Source of the DNA: Actinoplanes palleronii
GTDB taxonomy: Bacteria; Actinomycetota; Actinomycetes; Mycobacteriales; Micromonosporaceae
Direction of reading: 5' to 3'
Assembly (NCBI RefSeq): GCF_016862315.1
Contig: NZ_BOMS01000069.1
Span: 1 to 45,280, forward strand
Length of the DNA: 45,280 nt
Below are positions 15,333-24,362 of this stretch, one piece after another (position 1 is the stretch's first letter; each line of letters opens with the position of its first letter). The translations under genes were made by a program, and so were the position numbers. The notes under the pieces were generated by a model. It had not been told where the DNA came from. It saw only the letters and a list, made by a program, of their open reading frames with translations, and ran no database searches.

Positions 15333-15899
15333 TCAGCAGGTGGGGGTGGGGTCCTCGCAGGTCAGGAGGCGCTGGATGGCGTCGCCGTAGAGGGCTATCA
15401 CGGCTTCGCGGTCGGCGCACGCGAGCACCTGGTCTCCGACCAGCCAGAAGGCGTTGATCAGGCCGGCGAACTGGGCGGCGGCCAGGCGCGCCCGCAACTC
15501 CGGGTAGGTGCCGCCGACCCGCTCGGCCAGCGGGCCGACGAAGACGTCGTACATCGACGCGCGCAGGCGTTCCTTGATCTCCGGGCGGTCCGAGGCGCTG
15601 AGCAGCGCGCGGTACACGCCTGCTACCGGGCTCTCCGCGGCGTCCAGGACGTAGCGGACCAGCTCGCGGCCGATCGAGACGAGCGGGCCGGCCAGGATGG
15701 CGCTCAGGTCGCCGGAGATCGAGACGGTGGCGAGGAAGAGACCTTCCTTGGACCCGAAATGCCGGATCACCAGCGCCGGATCGCAGCCGGCAGCCGCCGC
15801 GATGGCCCGCACCGTGGTGGCGCCGTATCCGTCCCGGACGAACAGCTCTCCGGCCGCATGGCGGATCGCGTCCCGGGGCGGGAGGTTTTGCGGTGGCAC
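15333..15899 (-). CDS. TetR-family transcriptional regulator
   Basis: A 188-residue TetR regulator. The DNA-binding part is AIRHAAGELFVRDGYGATTVRAIAAAAGCDPALVIRHFGSKEGLF, a standard TetR_N helix-turn-helix. The C-terminal domain (about 75-185) resembles the TetR_C domain of actinobacterial regulators (RALLSASDRPEIKERLRASM). The start is GTG at 15899. There is no strong Shine-Dalgarno and the short leader reads AAGATGATCGC. No operon partner: the next gene on this strand ends at 16183, 283 bp away. The ligand is unknown, and the regulated target may be a distant gene. Confidence 0.85.
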   Translation of the reverse strand: MPPQNLPPRDAIRHAAGELFVRDGYGATTVRAIAAAAGCDPALVIRHFGSKEGLFLATVSISGDLSAILAGPLVSIGRELVRYVLDAAESPVAGVYRALLSASDRPEIKERLRASMYDVFVGPLAERVGGTYPELRARLAAAQFAGLINAFWLVGDQVLACADREAVIALYGDAIQRLLTCEDPTPTC

Positions 15900-16182
15900 G
15901 CGATCATCTTATGGCCGTTCGCCAAGTCGGCCACCGGGCCCACAGTCACTCCTGTCCGGCCCTCCGGCCCTCCGGCCCGGCGGGGCGGCCGCCGGGGCGG
16001 TGTGCTCCACCCGTACGGGAAAAGCCGCCGCGTGGAGAGGCCGACCACCGGGAGAGAACAACGGTCCGGAGAAACCGCGGCCGAGAGGGCCGACTGCCGC
16101 AGGCGAACGGCGACCGGAGAGACCGCTGGTTCGGGGGAAGCCGGTGGGCAGGCCCACCGGCTTCGTGAGGACGAGCGTGGGA
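15900..16182. other. Intergenic region with a terminator, no gene
   Basis: The 283-bp gap between two same-strand minus genes has the hairpin at 16137-16164 and, further on, a region rich in GACC/GGCC repeats near 15950-16100 without coding character. The promoter of the TetR gene should lie near 15900-15960; TTGGCG in the minus strand at about 15920 is the only -35-like match and is weak. Confidence 0.4.
16137..16164 (-). terminator. Stem-loop after the LALTG surface protein gene
   Basis: The arms GAAGCCGGTGGG (16137-16148) and CCCACCGGCTTC (16153-16164) pair perfectly over 12 bp with a CAGG loop. It begins 19 bp after the end of the surface protein gene. No T-run follows, which is common in actinomycete terminators. 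Confidence 0.7.
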
Positions 16183-17793
16183 TCAGCTGCGTCGGCGGCG
16201 GGTCAGGACCATCGCTACCAGGCCGACCGCGATCATCGTCACGCCGCCGATTCCCACCGCCGCTACGTTCGCGCCGGTCAGGGCCAGGCCGCCGGCTGAC
16301 GGCGTATCGGAGCCGGGGTGACCGGGCGCGGCCAGCGGACCGGACGTGCCGTTCGTGCTCGGCGGGGCGGGGGTGTCGGCCGCGTCCACCGGCTGATCCG
16401 AGCCCGGCTCGTCGGTGGGCGGCTGGTCAGTGCCCGGCTGGTCGGTGTCCGGCTCGTCGGTGGCAGGCTCGTCGGTGGCAGGCTCGTCGTCGGCGGGTGA
16501 TTCCGCGTCCGAGGGCTGGTCCGGGGTGCGCTGGTAGCCGTCGGAGGGTGAGGTCACCGAGCACGGGGCGGTCGCGGCCACCGAGAGGTAGCCGAGCGCG
16601 ACGTCCAGCAGGTGCGTGGGCCCGAGCTTGACCTCCACCCGCAGCGCCGCCGCCTCGGCCTTCGCCGCATCCGCGGTGATCTCCTCGGTCGGTTCACCGA
16701 GGGACAGGCGCACGGACAGCAGCGACGCCGGGCGTTCCGCGGTGAGCGGGCCCAGCAGTTTGACGGAGACACTGCTGTGCTCGCTGTCCAGGCCGGTCAA
16801 CGGCTTGCCCGCCGAGGTCACCGCGAGCGTGGCGGGCCGGTAGGTCATCGCGGAGTGCGCCCGGTCCCCGCCGGCCACCACCTCCAGCGTCGGCTGGTTG
16901 ATCACCTTGACGGTGATCTCCTGCGGGGTTCCGCCGAACAGGGTCAGATCGCCGAGGGCGACGCCGGCCCCGGACCGCACGCCGATCCGGCCGCGGCCGA
17001 GTGTGACCAGGTCGGTGGCGCTCTGCGCCGACCCGGTCGGACCGACCTTGAGCAGGGTGGTCTTGCCGCCGCCAGAAGCCGGCCCGCCGCCGTAGGACGA
17101 CGACCCGCGGCCGGACAGCACGGACTTCGAGGAGCTCAGCAGGCTCAGGCCCTCGAGCATCGTGCTCGCCCGGGTGAGCGGGCCGACCCGGCCGCAGTGG
17201 TACCTGTCGTCCCAGGTCGCCTCCGCGGTGGCCTTGCCGGCCTGCGCGGCGGCCAGGCCACCGGTGTTCAGGGCTGCCAGCTCGACGCTCACCGGGCCGG
17301 GCCTGCGGCCGGGCGCCTGATGGTCGGCGACCGCGTTGTCCAGCGGCAAGCCGGGCAGCTTCATACCGAGCAGCTTGGCGTCGGCGTAGCTCGCGCGGGC
17401 GGCGCTCTTACCGGCCCGGTTGCCGGTGTCGACCCTGCCGTAGGCGGGGGCGAGCCGGACGTCAGCGAGAGCGGGCAGACCCGGGGCGAGCGGTCCGGGG
17501 TCGAGCACCGCGATCCGGGCGACGTCGGCCTGGGCGCTGGCGGTGAAACGCCCGAGCGTGCAGGCCGCACCGCCAGGCCGGGCGAACGCCGCCGGCACGG
17601 CCGCGCTGACCGAGGCGAGCGACCCTGGTGCGGCCGCGCCGGCGGGTGCCACCGGCATGGCCAGCGTCGCGACGGCGACAGCGGCGGCAGCGGCGGGACC
17701 GGCGCCGCGGTGACGGCGTGGCCGGGGAACAGGGTGGCGAGCGAACGGCATGGGCAGCCTTCCGGATATAGGAGGAAGTATCCGACGTTTCAT
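16183..17793 (-). CDS. Cell-wall-anchored (LPXTG-like, LALTG) choice-of-anchor surface protein
   Basis: A secreted protein of about 536 residues. It has an Arg-rich start and hydrophobic signal core (AAAAAVAVATLAMPVAPAGA), then a beta-rich region of about 350 residues with repeated Gly/Ser/Thr patterns, then a Glu/Pro/Asp/Thr spacer of DEPATDEPATDEPDTDQPGTDQP type, typical of wall-spanning segments. The C-terminus is a sortase signal: LALTGANVAA, a hydrophobic helix (GIGGVTMIAVGLVAMVL) and TRRRRS. Two starts are plausible: ATG 17793 (GAGGG 7 bp upstream) and ATG 17751 (GGAAGG 6 bp upstream), the latter giving a more normal signal peptide. The sortase in this window (2595-3200) is not adjacent, and class E sortases normally use LAxTG-type signals, so the actual enzyme may lie elsewhere. 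Confidence 0.75.
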   Translation of the reverse strand: MKRRILPPISGRLPMPFARHPVPRPRRHRGAGPAAAAAVAVATLAMPVAPAGAAAPGSLASVSAAVPAAFARPGGAACTLGRFTASAQADVARIAVLDPGPLAPGLPALADVRLAPAYGRVDTGNRAGKSAARASYADAKLLGMKLPGLPLDNAVADHQAPGRRPGPVSVELAALNTGGLAAAQAGKATAEATWDDRYHCGRVGPLTRASTMLEGLSLLSSSKSVLSGRGSSSYGGGPASGGGKTTLLKVGPTGSAQSATDLVTLGRGRIGVRSGAGVALGDLTLFGGTPQEITVKVINQPTLEVVAGGDRAHSAMTYRPATLAVTSAGKPLTGLDSEHSSVSVKLLGPLTAERPASLLSVRLSLGEPTEEITADAAKAEAAALRVEVKLGPTHLLDVALGYLSVAATAPCSVTSPSDGYQRTPDQPSDAESPADDEPATDEPATDEPDTDQPGTDQPPTDEPGSDQPVDAADTPAPPSTNGTSGPLAAPGHPGSDTPSAGGLALTGANVAAVGIGGVTMIAVGLVAMVLTRRRRS

Positions 17794-17884
17794 CGGAACA
17801 CCCTCAAATCCGGCTACGGCCACCCGGACGTTGACTCACGATTCGGGCATACCGGCAAATACCGCTATTTCCCATTTTCCGGAT

Positions 17885-18034
17885 AAGTCGCTTCGCTGCC
17901 GGACCGCGCCGCGGCCGGACCGCGCGACACCGCCGGACCGCGCGGCGGCCGGACCGCGGACGCCGCTAGACCGCGACGCCGCGAGACCGCGTGACACCGC
18001 CACACCGCGACGCCGCGAGACCCGCGCGACACCG
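17885..18034. repeat. GACCGCG / GACACCGCC short direct repeats
   Basis: Downstream of the oxidase gene and upstream of the surface-protein gene, the sequence is built of imperfect 11-20 bp direct repeats with cores GGACCGCG, GACGCCGCGAGACC and GACACCGCC. No reading frame here is credible. The block may be a repeat expansion that began at the 3' end of the oxidase gene, whose last codons already have this composition. Confidence 0.6.
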
Positions 18035-19807
18035 TCAGACCGCGCCGCCGCCGGGCCGCCCGTCGCCGGACTCCTCGGCCGCATAGCTCGCTCCCCCGTC
18101 CGACTCGGAGGTCAGCGGGCGCGCGCCGCCCTCCGGTGGCCCGGCCACGCTCTGCGACCCCGCCGCCAGCTCCGGGAAGTGCAGGTCGAAAGCCGGCCGC
18201 TCGGACCGGATCCGCGGCATCCTGTCGAAGTTCCGCAGCGGAGGCGGGCAGGATGTCGCCCACTCCAGCGAATTGCCGTGCCCCCACGGGTCGTCGACCG
18301 TCACCGGCTCGCCGGACCGATACGACTTCCACACGTTGTACAGGAACGGCAGTGTCGCCGCCCCGAGGATGAACGAGCCGATCGTCGAGACGGTGTTCAG
18401 CGTGGTGAAACCGTCGCCGGGCAGGTAATCCGCGTACCGCCGGGCCATGCCCTGGTTGCCCAGCCAGTGCTGCACCAGGAAGGTCAGGTGGAAGCCGATG
18501 AAGGTCAGCCAGAAATGCACCTTGCCGAGCCGGTCGTCGAGCATCCGGCCGAACATCTTCGGGAACCAGAAGTAGATCCCGGAGAACACCGCGAACACGA
18601 TCGTCCCGAACAGCACGTAGTGGAAGTGCGCCACCACGAAATAGCTGTCGTGCACGTGGAAGTCGACAGGCGGCGACGCCAGCAGCACCCCGGTCAGCCC
18701 GCCGAGCAGGAACGTCACCAGAAACCCGATGGCGAACAGCATCGGCGTCTCGAAGCTGAGCTGGCCGCGCCACATGGTGCCGATCCAGACGAAGAACTTC
18801 ATCCCGGTGGGCACCGCGATCAGGTAGCTGAGCAGGCTGAAGAACGGCAGCAGCACCTGACCGGTGGCGAACATGTGGTGCGCCCAGACGCTCATCGACA
18901 GCCCGGAGATCAGCAGCGTGGCCGCGACGAGCGGCTTGTAGCCGAACACCGGCTTGCGGCTGAACACCGGGACGACCTCGGTGATGATCCCGAAGAACGG
19001 CAGCGCCACCACATACACCTCGGGGTGGCCGAAGAACCAGAACAAATGCTGCCAGAGCATCGGGCCACCGGTGTCCACGTTGAACACCTGGGCGTTCAGG
19101 ATCCGGTCGGCGGCCAGCGCGAACAGGGCGGCCGCCAGGAACGGGAAGACCAGGATCACCAGCAGGCTGGTGAGCAGGATGTTCCAGGTCAGGATCGGCA
19201 TCCGGAACATGGTCATGCCGGGCGCGCGCAGGCACAGGATCGTGGTGATCATGTTGACCCCGCCGAGGATGGTGCCCACGCCGGAGAGGGCCAGGCCGAC
19301 CACCCACATGTTGCCGCCGGTGCCGGGCGAGTTCACGCCGCCGCTGAGCGGCAGGTAGGCGGTCCAGCCGAAGTCGGCCGCACCGCCGGGCAGCGCGAAA
19401 CCGGCGAGCGCGATCGACCCGCCGAACAGGTAGAGCCAGTAGGCCATCGCGTTCAGCCGGGGGAACGCCACGTCCGGCGCGCCGATCTGGATCGGCACCA
19501 CGAAGTTCGCGAACGCGAACAGGATCGGGGTGGCGAACAGCAGCAGCATGATCGTGCCGTGCATGGTGAACAGCTGGTTGTACTGCTCCGGGGAGAGGAA
19601 CTGCATGCCCGGCCGGGCCAGCTCGGCGCGCATCATCAGCGCCATCACGCCGCCGACCAGGAAGAACCCGAAGGCGGTCACCATGTACATGACGCCGATC
19701 TGCTTGGCGTCGGTGATCCGGATGGTGCGCGTCAGCCACGACCCGCGAATCTGGCGCCGGACCGGCCAGGACCGGGACTGCACGGGACGCGGAGTGACGG
19801 TCGTCAT
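18035..19807 (-). CDS. ctaD: Cytochrome c oxidase subunit I (aa3 type)
   Basis: A protein of 590 residues with twelve membrane helices. The copper/haem ligands are intact: the helix VI HPEVY motif (FFGHPEVYVVALP), the HH pair (VWAHHMFATG) and the helix X VAHFHYVLFG. The proton-pump region contains the expected Lys and Glu segments. It catalyses O2 reduction in the respiratory chain. ATG 19807 is chosen because MTTVTPRPVQ precedes the first conserved region and GGAGG lies 6 bp upstream on the minus strand; the upstream in-frame extension to 19879 has no similarity. The gene is alone: subunits II and III and qcr genes are not in the window. It may be an extra paralogue. The C-terminal ~35 residues are Gly/Glu/Ser-rich and repeat-like. 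Confidence 0.95.
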   Translation of the reverse strand: MTTVTPRPVQSRSWPVRRQIRGSWLTRTIRITDAKQIGVMYMVTAFGFFLVGGVMALMMRAELARPGMQFLSPEQYNQLFTMHGTIMLLLFATPILFAFANFVVPIQIGAPDVAFPRLNAMAYWLYLFGGSIALAGFALPGGAADFGWTAYLPLSGGVNSPGTGGNMWVVGLALSGVGTILGGVNMITTILCLRAPGMTMFRMPILTWNILLTSLLVILVFPFLAAALFALAADRILNAQVFNVDTGGPMLWQHLFWFFGHPEVYVVALPFFGIITEVVPVFSRKPVFGYKPLVAATLLISGLSMSVWAHHMFATGQVLLPFFSLLSYLIAVPTGMKFFVWIGTMWRGQLSFETPMLFAIGFLVTFLLGGLTGVLLASPPVDFHVHDSYFVVAHFHYVLFGTIVFAVFSGIYFWFPKMFGRMLDDRLGKVHFWLTFIGFHLTFLVQHWLGNQGMARRYADYLPGDGFTTLNTVSTIGSFILGAATLPFLYNVWKSYRSGEPVTVDDPWGHGNSLEWATSCPPPLRNFDRMPRIRSERPAFDLHFPELAAGSQSVAGPPEGGARPLTSESDGGASYAAEESGDGRPGGGAV

Positions 19808-19982
19808 TCGGACCTCCTGCGAGGGCGCTCTCGATCCGTTCGTACTCCCCCCGTCACGCCTTGCCAAGCCGCGCCACACGCGGCGTTCTCAATCAACCCC
19901 GCTGCGTCGCGTCATCCGCACATCCGGCATCTTTCTCCCTTTCCACATCAAGACCCATTTTTGGTACGCAGGGGGAGCCCCG
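19808..19982. other. Intergenic region between dinB and ctaD
   Basis: 175 bp that hold the ctaD promoter and the end of dinB transcription. GCCGCG (19868-19873) and CGCGGC (19879-19884) form a short hairpin. No -10/-35 pair can be set with confidence. Confidence 0.35.
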
Positions 19983-21392
19983 TCACGAGTCCCTCCACTC
20001 CGGAGGCTCCGCCGCGCGCAGAGCCGGGTCGGTGACCGCGAACGTGTGCGACGGCCCGCGCGGGGTGCGCGGCCCTTCGAAACGCACCGTCACCCGGCCC
20101 AGCCCGCTGCCGCACACCCAGCCCGCGCCGTACACGTCGTGCTCCACGTCCTGGCCGGGCCGCCACACGACCGGCGCCGGCTCCTCCGGCTCGCCGGCCG
20201 CGACCACCTCGGCAACCGGCGGCCGCGGAGCGGCGACACCGGCCTCACCCGGCCCGGAATCGTCGTCGTCCTCGGCCGCCGTGATCGAGAACTCCGGGAA
20301 CGTGCCGGCGAACAGGTCGTCCTGGGCGAAGTCGGCGAGCGTCGACACACCCACCCCGAGCAGCCGGATCCCGCCGGAGACGTCGATCTCGGCGAGCAGC
20401 CGCCGGGCCAGCTGACCGACCAGCCGCCCGTCGTCGGTCGGCTGGTCACGGGTCACCGCGCGGGTCAGCGTGGTGAAGTCGTGGTGCCGGACCTTGATGT
20501 TGACGGTGCGGCCGGTCATCCCGTTCGCCCGCAGCCGGCCGGCCACCCGCGCGGAGAGCAGGTCGAGCTCACGGCTGAGCCGCACCGGGTCGGTCAGGTC
20601 GACGTCGAACGTCTCCTCGGCGGAGACCGACTTGGTCTCCCGGTCGTTCACCACCGGACGGTCGTCCTGCGCCCGGGCCAGCCGGAACAGCCCGGTGCCG
20701 TGCGCGGTGCCGAACCAGTCGACGAGCAGCTCGAGCGAGACCGCGGCCAGGTCGCCGACGGTGCGCACGCCGGAGCGGTGCAGCCGCTGCTCGGTGGCCG
20801 GGCCGACCCCGCCGAGCCGTTTCACCGGCAGCGGGTGCAGCACCGCGAGCTCCTGGCCGGCCGGGATCACGGTCAGGCCGTCGGGCTTGTTCAGATCTGA
20901 GCCGATCTTGGCGAGCAGCTTGGAGGAGGCTGCGCCGATCGAGCCGGTGACCCCGCCGGTGGCGACGGCGATCTCGGCCTTCAGCCGGTGGGCCAGCTCG
21001 GTGACGCCGCGGGTGCTGAGATCGGCGCCGGTGACGGCGAGGTCGATGTAGGCCTCGTCGATGCTGACCTGCTCGATCAGCGGGGACACCCCGGCCAGCA
21101 GCTGCATCACCGCCTCGCTGGTGCGTTTGTACGCCGCGAAGCGCGGTGACAGGAACGCCGTGTTGAACGGGGAGAGCCGGCGCGCCTGGGCCATCGGCAT
21201 CGCCGAGTGCACGCCGAAGACGCGGGCCTCATACGACGCGGTCGACACCACGCCGCGACCGGCCACGCCGCCGACCACCACCGGCCGGCCGCGCAGGGAG
21301 ACCTTGTCGCGCTGCTCGACTGCGGCGAACATCGCATCCAGATCCACATGCAGAATGCTCGGAGCCGCCCTCACGACCCGCAGCCTACGCAC
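19983..21392 (-). CDS. dinB: DNA polymerase IV, Y family
   Basis: A translesion polymerase of 469 residues. Metal-binding residues are visible: D17/D19 (ILHVDLDAMF) and D112/E113 (SIDEAYIDL). The SYEARVFGVHSAMPM finger and the little-finger region (KTVNIKVRHHDFTTLT-like) are present. The long tail, Asp/Glu/Pro-rich then WRPGQDVEHDVYGAGWV, is typical of actinobacterial DinB proteins and ends WRDS. It copies damaged DNA with low fidelity. The assigned start gives MRRLRVV; GTG 21377 is also in frame. The gene is divergent from the flavoenzyme, whose start is only 23 bp away, so the real starts or promoters must overlap. Confidence 0.93.
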   Translation of the reverse strand: MRRLRVVRAAPSILHVDLDAMFAAVEQRDKVSLRGRPVVVGGVAGRGVVSTASYEARVFGVHSAMPMAQARRLSPFNTAFLSPRFAAYKRTSEAVMQLLAGVSPLIEQVSIDEAYIDLAVTGADLSTRGVTELAHRLKAEIAVATGGVTGSIGAASSKLLAKIGSDLNKPDGLTVIPAGQELAVLHPLPVKRLGGVGPATEQRLHRSGVRTVGDLAAVSLELLVDWFGTAHGTGLFRLARAQDDRPVVNDRETKSVSAEETFDVDLTDPVRLSRELDLLSARVAGRLRANGMTGRTVNIKVRHHDFTTLTRAVTRDQPTDDGRLVGQLARRLLAEIDVSGGIRLLGVGVSTLADFAQDDLFAGTFPEFSITAAEDDDDSGPGEAGVAAPRPPVAEVVAAGEPEEPAPVVWRPGQDVEHDVYGAGWVCGSGLGRVTVRFEGPRTPRGPSHTFAVTDPALRAAEPPEWRDS

Positions 21393-21415
21393 GGGGTACG
21401 ACAGAATCAGGGAGC

Positions 21416-22720
21416 GTGGAGATGCCGGACGCCGGATTGGCCCGCCAGTCGACCATCTACCGGGCGGGCACGCTGGGCCGCCGCCCCGTGGTGCCTGCCG
21501 ACTTCGCCGAGCTGGAACGCCGCGCGCGGCGGGTGAGCAGCGCGAAGGCCTGGGCGTACGTCGCCGGCGGGGCGGGTGAGGGACGCACCATGCGGCGCAA
21601 CCGGGCGGCCTTCGACCGGTGGGCGATCGAGCCGCGGATGGCCGCCGGCACCGTCGGCCGGGATCTCCGCGTCGACCTGCTCGGCACCCGGCTGCCCAGT
21701 CCGTTGCTGCTCGCCCCGGTCGGCGCGGGCGCGCTGATGGGCAAGGACAGCGACCTGGCGATCGCCCGGGGTGCGGCCGCGACCGGCACGCCGTACGTCT
21801 TCTCCAATCAGGGGTGCAACCCGATGGAGGAGGCCGCGGCGGCGATGGGCGACACGCCGCGGTGGTTCCAGCTCTACTGGAGCTCCGACGAACGGCTGGT
21901 GGACAGCCTGATCGCGCGGGCCGAGCGGATCGGGGCCGGCGCGCTGGTGGTCACCCTGGACACCACGGTGCTGGGCTGGCGGCCGCAGGACCTGAACCTG
22001 GGCTCGCTGCCGTTCGCCACCGGGCTGGGGATCGCCCAGTACACCTCCGACCCGGTCTTCCAGCAGATCGTGGCGGAGCGCACCGGGCTGCCCCGGGACC
22101 GGCCGGCGGTGACGCTCGGTGCGATCCGGGCGCTGCTGGCGATGTCCCGCAACCACCCCGGGTCGTTCTGGGCCAACCTGCGGTCGCCGACCCCCCGGGC
22201 CAGTGTCGAGACGTTCCTGGACATCTACTCCAACCCCGGGCTGAGCTGGGAACACCTGGCCACGTTGAAGCAGCGGACGCGGCTCCCCGTCGTACTCAAA
22301 GGGATTTTGACCGAAAAAGACGCCCGGCGAGCCTTCGAGATCGGCGTGGACGCCGTGGTGGTGTCGAATCACGGCGGGCGGCAGGTGGACAACGCGGTGG
22401 CGTCGCTGGACGCCCTGGTGGAGATCCGGGCCGCGCTCGGGCCGGAGCCGACGCTGATCTTCGACAGCGGGATCCGGACCGGCGCGGATGTCTTCACGGC
22501 ACTCGCGCTCGGCGCCGACGCGGTCCTGCTGGGCCGGCCGCACCTGTACGGCTTCGCCCTGGCCGGCGCGCACGGCGTGGCCGAGGTGATCCGCAACGTG
22601 GTCGCCGAACTGGACCTGACCATGGCCCTGACCGGCGTCCGGAGCATCGCGGAGATCACCTCGGACCTGCTGCGCGAGCAGCCGCTCAGCGTGGGGAGTT
22701 CGGGTGCGGAGCGCGCCTGA
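21416..22720 (+). CDS. FMN-dependent alpha-hydroxy acid dehydrogenase, lactate 2-monooxygenase-like
   Basis: A 434-residue TIM-barrel flavoprotein. Key signatures are the SNQGCNP loop near residue 125, QLYWSSDERLV, TLDTTVLGWRPQDLN, the catalytic SNHGGRQVD (His near 323) and the FMN phosphate site DSGIRTGADVFTALALGA. The long loop after TLDTTVLGWRP (with GIAQYTSDPVF) is of the lactate 2-monooxygenase type rather than plain lactate oxidase; with no search this remains a family-level call. It would oxidise lactate or a related 2-hydroxy acid to the decarboxylated acid. GTG 21416 and ATG 21422 (second in-frame Met) are both possible. The gene is divergent from dinB and ends 16 bp before the pectinesterase gene, which runs convergently. 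Confidence 0.88.
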   Translation: MEMPDAGLARQSTIYRAGTLGRRPVVPADFAELERRARRVSSAKAWAYVAGGAGEGRTMRRNRAAFDRWAIEPRMAAGTVGRDLRVDLLGTRLPSPLLLAPVGAGALMGKDSDLAIARGAAATGTPYVFSNQGCNPMEEAAAAMGDTPRWFQLYWSSDERLVDSLIARAERIGAGALVVTLDTTVLGWRPQDLNLGSLPFATGLGIAQYTSDPVFQQIVAERTGLPRDRPAVTLGAIRALLAMSRNHPGSFWANLRSPTPRASVETFLDIYSNPGLSWEHLATLKQRTRLPVVLKGILTEKDARRAFEIGVDAVVVSNHGGRQVDNAVASLDALVEIRAALGPEPTLIFDSGIRTGADVFTALALGADAVLLGRPHLYGFALAGAHGVAEVIRNVVAELDLTMALTGVRSIAEITSDLLREQPLSVGSSGAERA

Positions 22721-22738
22721 ACTCCCCACGCAGCGGGC

Positions 22739-24139
22739 CTAACCGACCGGGTTCCAGCCGTCCGTGCCGGCCAGGTACTTCTGCGGGGTGTAGGACGCCG
22801 CCTGCGCCGCGCTGAGCTGCGGGCGGTTGCCGTTGGTGGTCGCGCCCGCGCCGGTGTTGGCGTATTCGAAGAACCGGGCCTTCTGCCAGGTGTTGCCGGA
22901 CATGTCGATCCACGGCTGCGCGGTCGCGAGGGTCGCGCTCAGGCTGGTCTCGCGGAACACCACCTGGCCGTCGGCCCGCCACGGCCGGCCCAGCTGGGTG
23001 GTGCTGTTCGTCTTGCCGGTGACCGTGGACTTGTAGAAGAGGAAGCCGTAGGTCTGCGCGGCCGGCGTGCTCGCCGCGGTGATCGGGCCGCCGGCGGTGC
23101 GCTTCTCGTAGATCTTGCAGGCGTTGAAGACCGCGGTACCGCCGCCGAAGATGAAGTCCACGGTGCCCTCGATGTAGGCGCCCGCGAAATACGCCCGGGC
23201 GCCGTCGTTGACGAGCAGGGTGTCCTGGTCGCCGAGCAGCCGGACCGCGTTGAACTGCGCGCGCACCCCGTCGACCCGCAGCGCGACCGCCTGGGTGCCG
23301 GTGGTCAGGCCGGTCTCGTCGAAGTCGTTCGAGACGGTCAGGTTGGCGGCCGTGAAGTCGGCGCCGTAGACGTACACGGTCGGGGTGTAGAACGTGCCGT
23401 AGGTGGCCGCGCCGCGGTTGTTGACGATCACCACGTCGTCGGCGGAGTCACCGCCGCCCTGCAGGGTGACGAACGGCTTGGTGGCCGGGACGGTGACGAT
23501 CTCCCGGTAGGTGCCGGGCTTGATGGTGATCGTCACCCGGGACTTGTTGCCGGTGGCCACCGCGTCGATCGCGGCCTGGACGGTCTTGTACTTCCCGGTC
23601 CCGTCCGCGGCCACGGTGTAGCTCGCGTTTTTTACAACGAATGCGACTTGTTTGTTGGTGTTCGCGCTGCACGTCTCCTGGATGATCGACGCACCGGTCG
23701 CGGTCGACGCGGCCTGGTCCGTGACGCAGAGCCCGCTGTTGACGTTGATCACCTGGTAGGTGCCCGCACCGCTCGCGGCCAGCTTCCACAGGTCGTGGCT
23801 CGCCTTGGCGTCGCAGGTGGTCTCCTGCAGCGGCTTGCCCGAGGTGGTCGAGCCGTTCGGCACGTCAACGCAGAGCCCGCTCGCGGTGTTCTTCAGCTGG
23901 TAGACCGCCGAACCCGCGGAGACCAGCGTGTACGCGTCGCTGGCCGTGCAGGTGTTCTGCTGCAGCAGCACACCGGAGGCGTCCAGGCACAGCCCGCTCT
24001 TGGTGACCGCGAGCTGGTACGTCGTTCCGGCGGCCGGCACGGTGGCCGCGTCGGAGGGGAGCACGGCGTACCCGATGGCGGCCGCCGGCACCGCGGCGAG
24101 CAGCGCCGCCACGGCGATCCGGCGAGGTGAAACCGACAA
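22739..24139 (-). CDS. Secreted pectinesterase with N-terminal ricin-type lectin domain
   Basis: A 466-residue secreted protein. The signal peptide is VSPRRIAVAALLAAVPAAAIGY. Residues about 35-165 form a ricin-B-like carbohydrate-binding beta-trefoil (repeats with SGLCLDASG, SGLCVDVPNG, SGLCVTDQ). Residues 170-460 form a pectinesterase (CE8) beta-helix with catalytic motifs GDQDTL, GTVDFIFGGG and LGRPW. It removes methyl esters from pectin outside the cell. The TTG at 24139 is chosen because GAGAGGA lies 7 bp upstream; the frame extends to a TTG at 24157. It is divergent from the sigma-pectate-lyase fusion, pointing to pectin breakdown under local control. No second secretion gene is nearby. 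Confidence 0.9.
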   Translation of the reverse strand: MSVSPRRIAVAALLAAVPAAAIGYAVLPSDAATVPAAGTTYQLAVTKSGLCLDASGVLLQQNTCTASDAYTLVSAGSAVYQLKNTASGLCVDVPNGSTTSGKPLQETTCDAKASHDLWKLAASGAGTYQVINVNSGLCVTDQAASTATGASIIQETCSANTNKQVAFVVKNASYTVAADGTGKYKTVQAAIDAVATGNKSRVTITIKPGTYREIVTVPATKPFVTLQGGGDSADDVVIVNNRGAATYGTFYTPTVYVYGADFTAANLTVSNDFDETGLTTGTQAVALRVDGVRAQFNAVRLLGDQDTLLVNDGARAYFAGAYIEGTVDFIFGGGTAVFNACKIYEKRTAGGPITAASTPAAQTYGFLFYKSTVTGKTNSTTQLGRPWRADGQVVFRETSLSATLATAQPWIDMSGNTWQKARFFEYANTGAGATTNGNRPQLSAAQAASYTPQKYLAGTDGWNPVG

Positions 24140-24362
24140 GACAGGGTCCTCTCGCAAGCGCGCGACGACCGGGGAATGTCATCACGCTGTGTCATCACCG
24201 ACCTAGGGGTGGACGGCGAATCAGTAGATGCGCGAGCGTTCCCACGACAACGGAAATCTCGAAAACTTTTTTTGACGGGTCTCCGAGGCGCGTGCCACGA
24301 TACGGCGCGCTGCAGCTGGCAGGCGTGAAACCGGGACGGCGACGGTCAGGAGTGAGCGGACG
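24140..24362. promoter_or_regulatory. Divergent promoter region, pectin locus
   Basis: 223 bp separate the pectinesterase start (TTG 24139) and the sigma-fusion start (GTG 24363). It has an AT-rich patch with CGAAAACTTTTTTTGACGGG (24260-24279). TTGACG at 24272-24277 is a possible -35 box, with CGATAC at 24298-24303 as the -10 at a wide 20-bp spacing, so this promoter is weakly supported. If the fused sigma factor regulates itself, a sigma-specific promoter shared with the pectinesterase should lie here. Confidence 0.5.
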
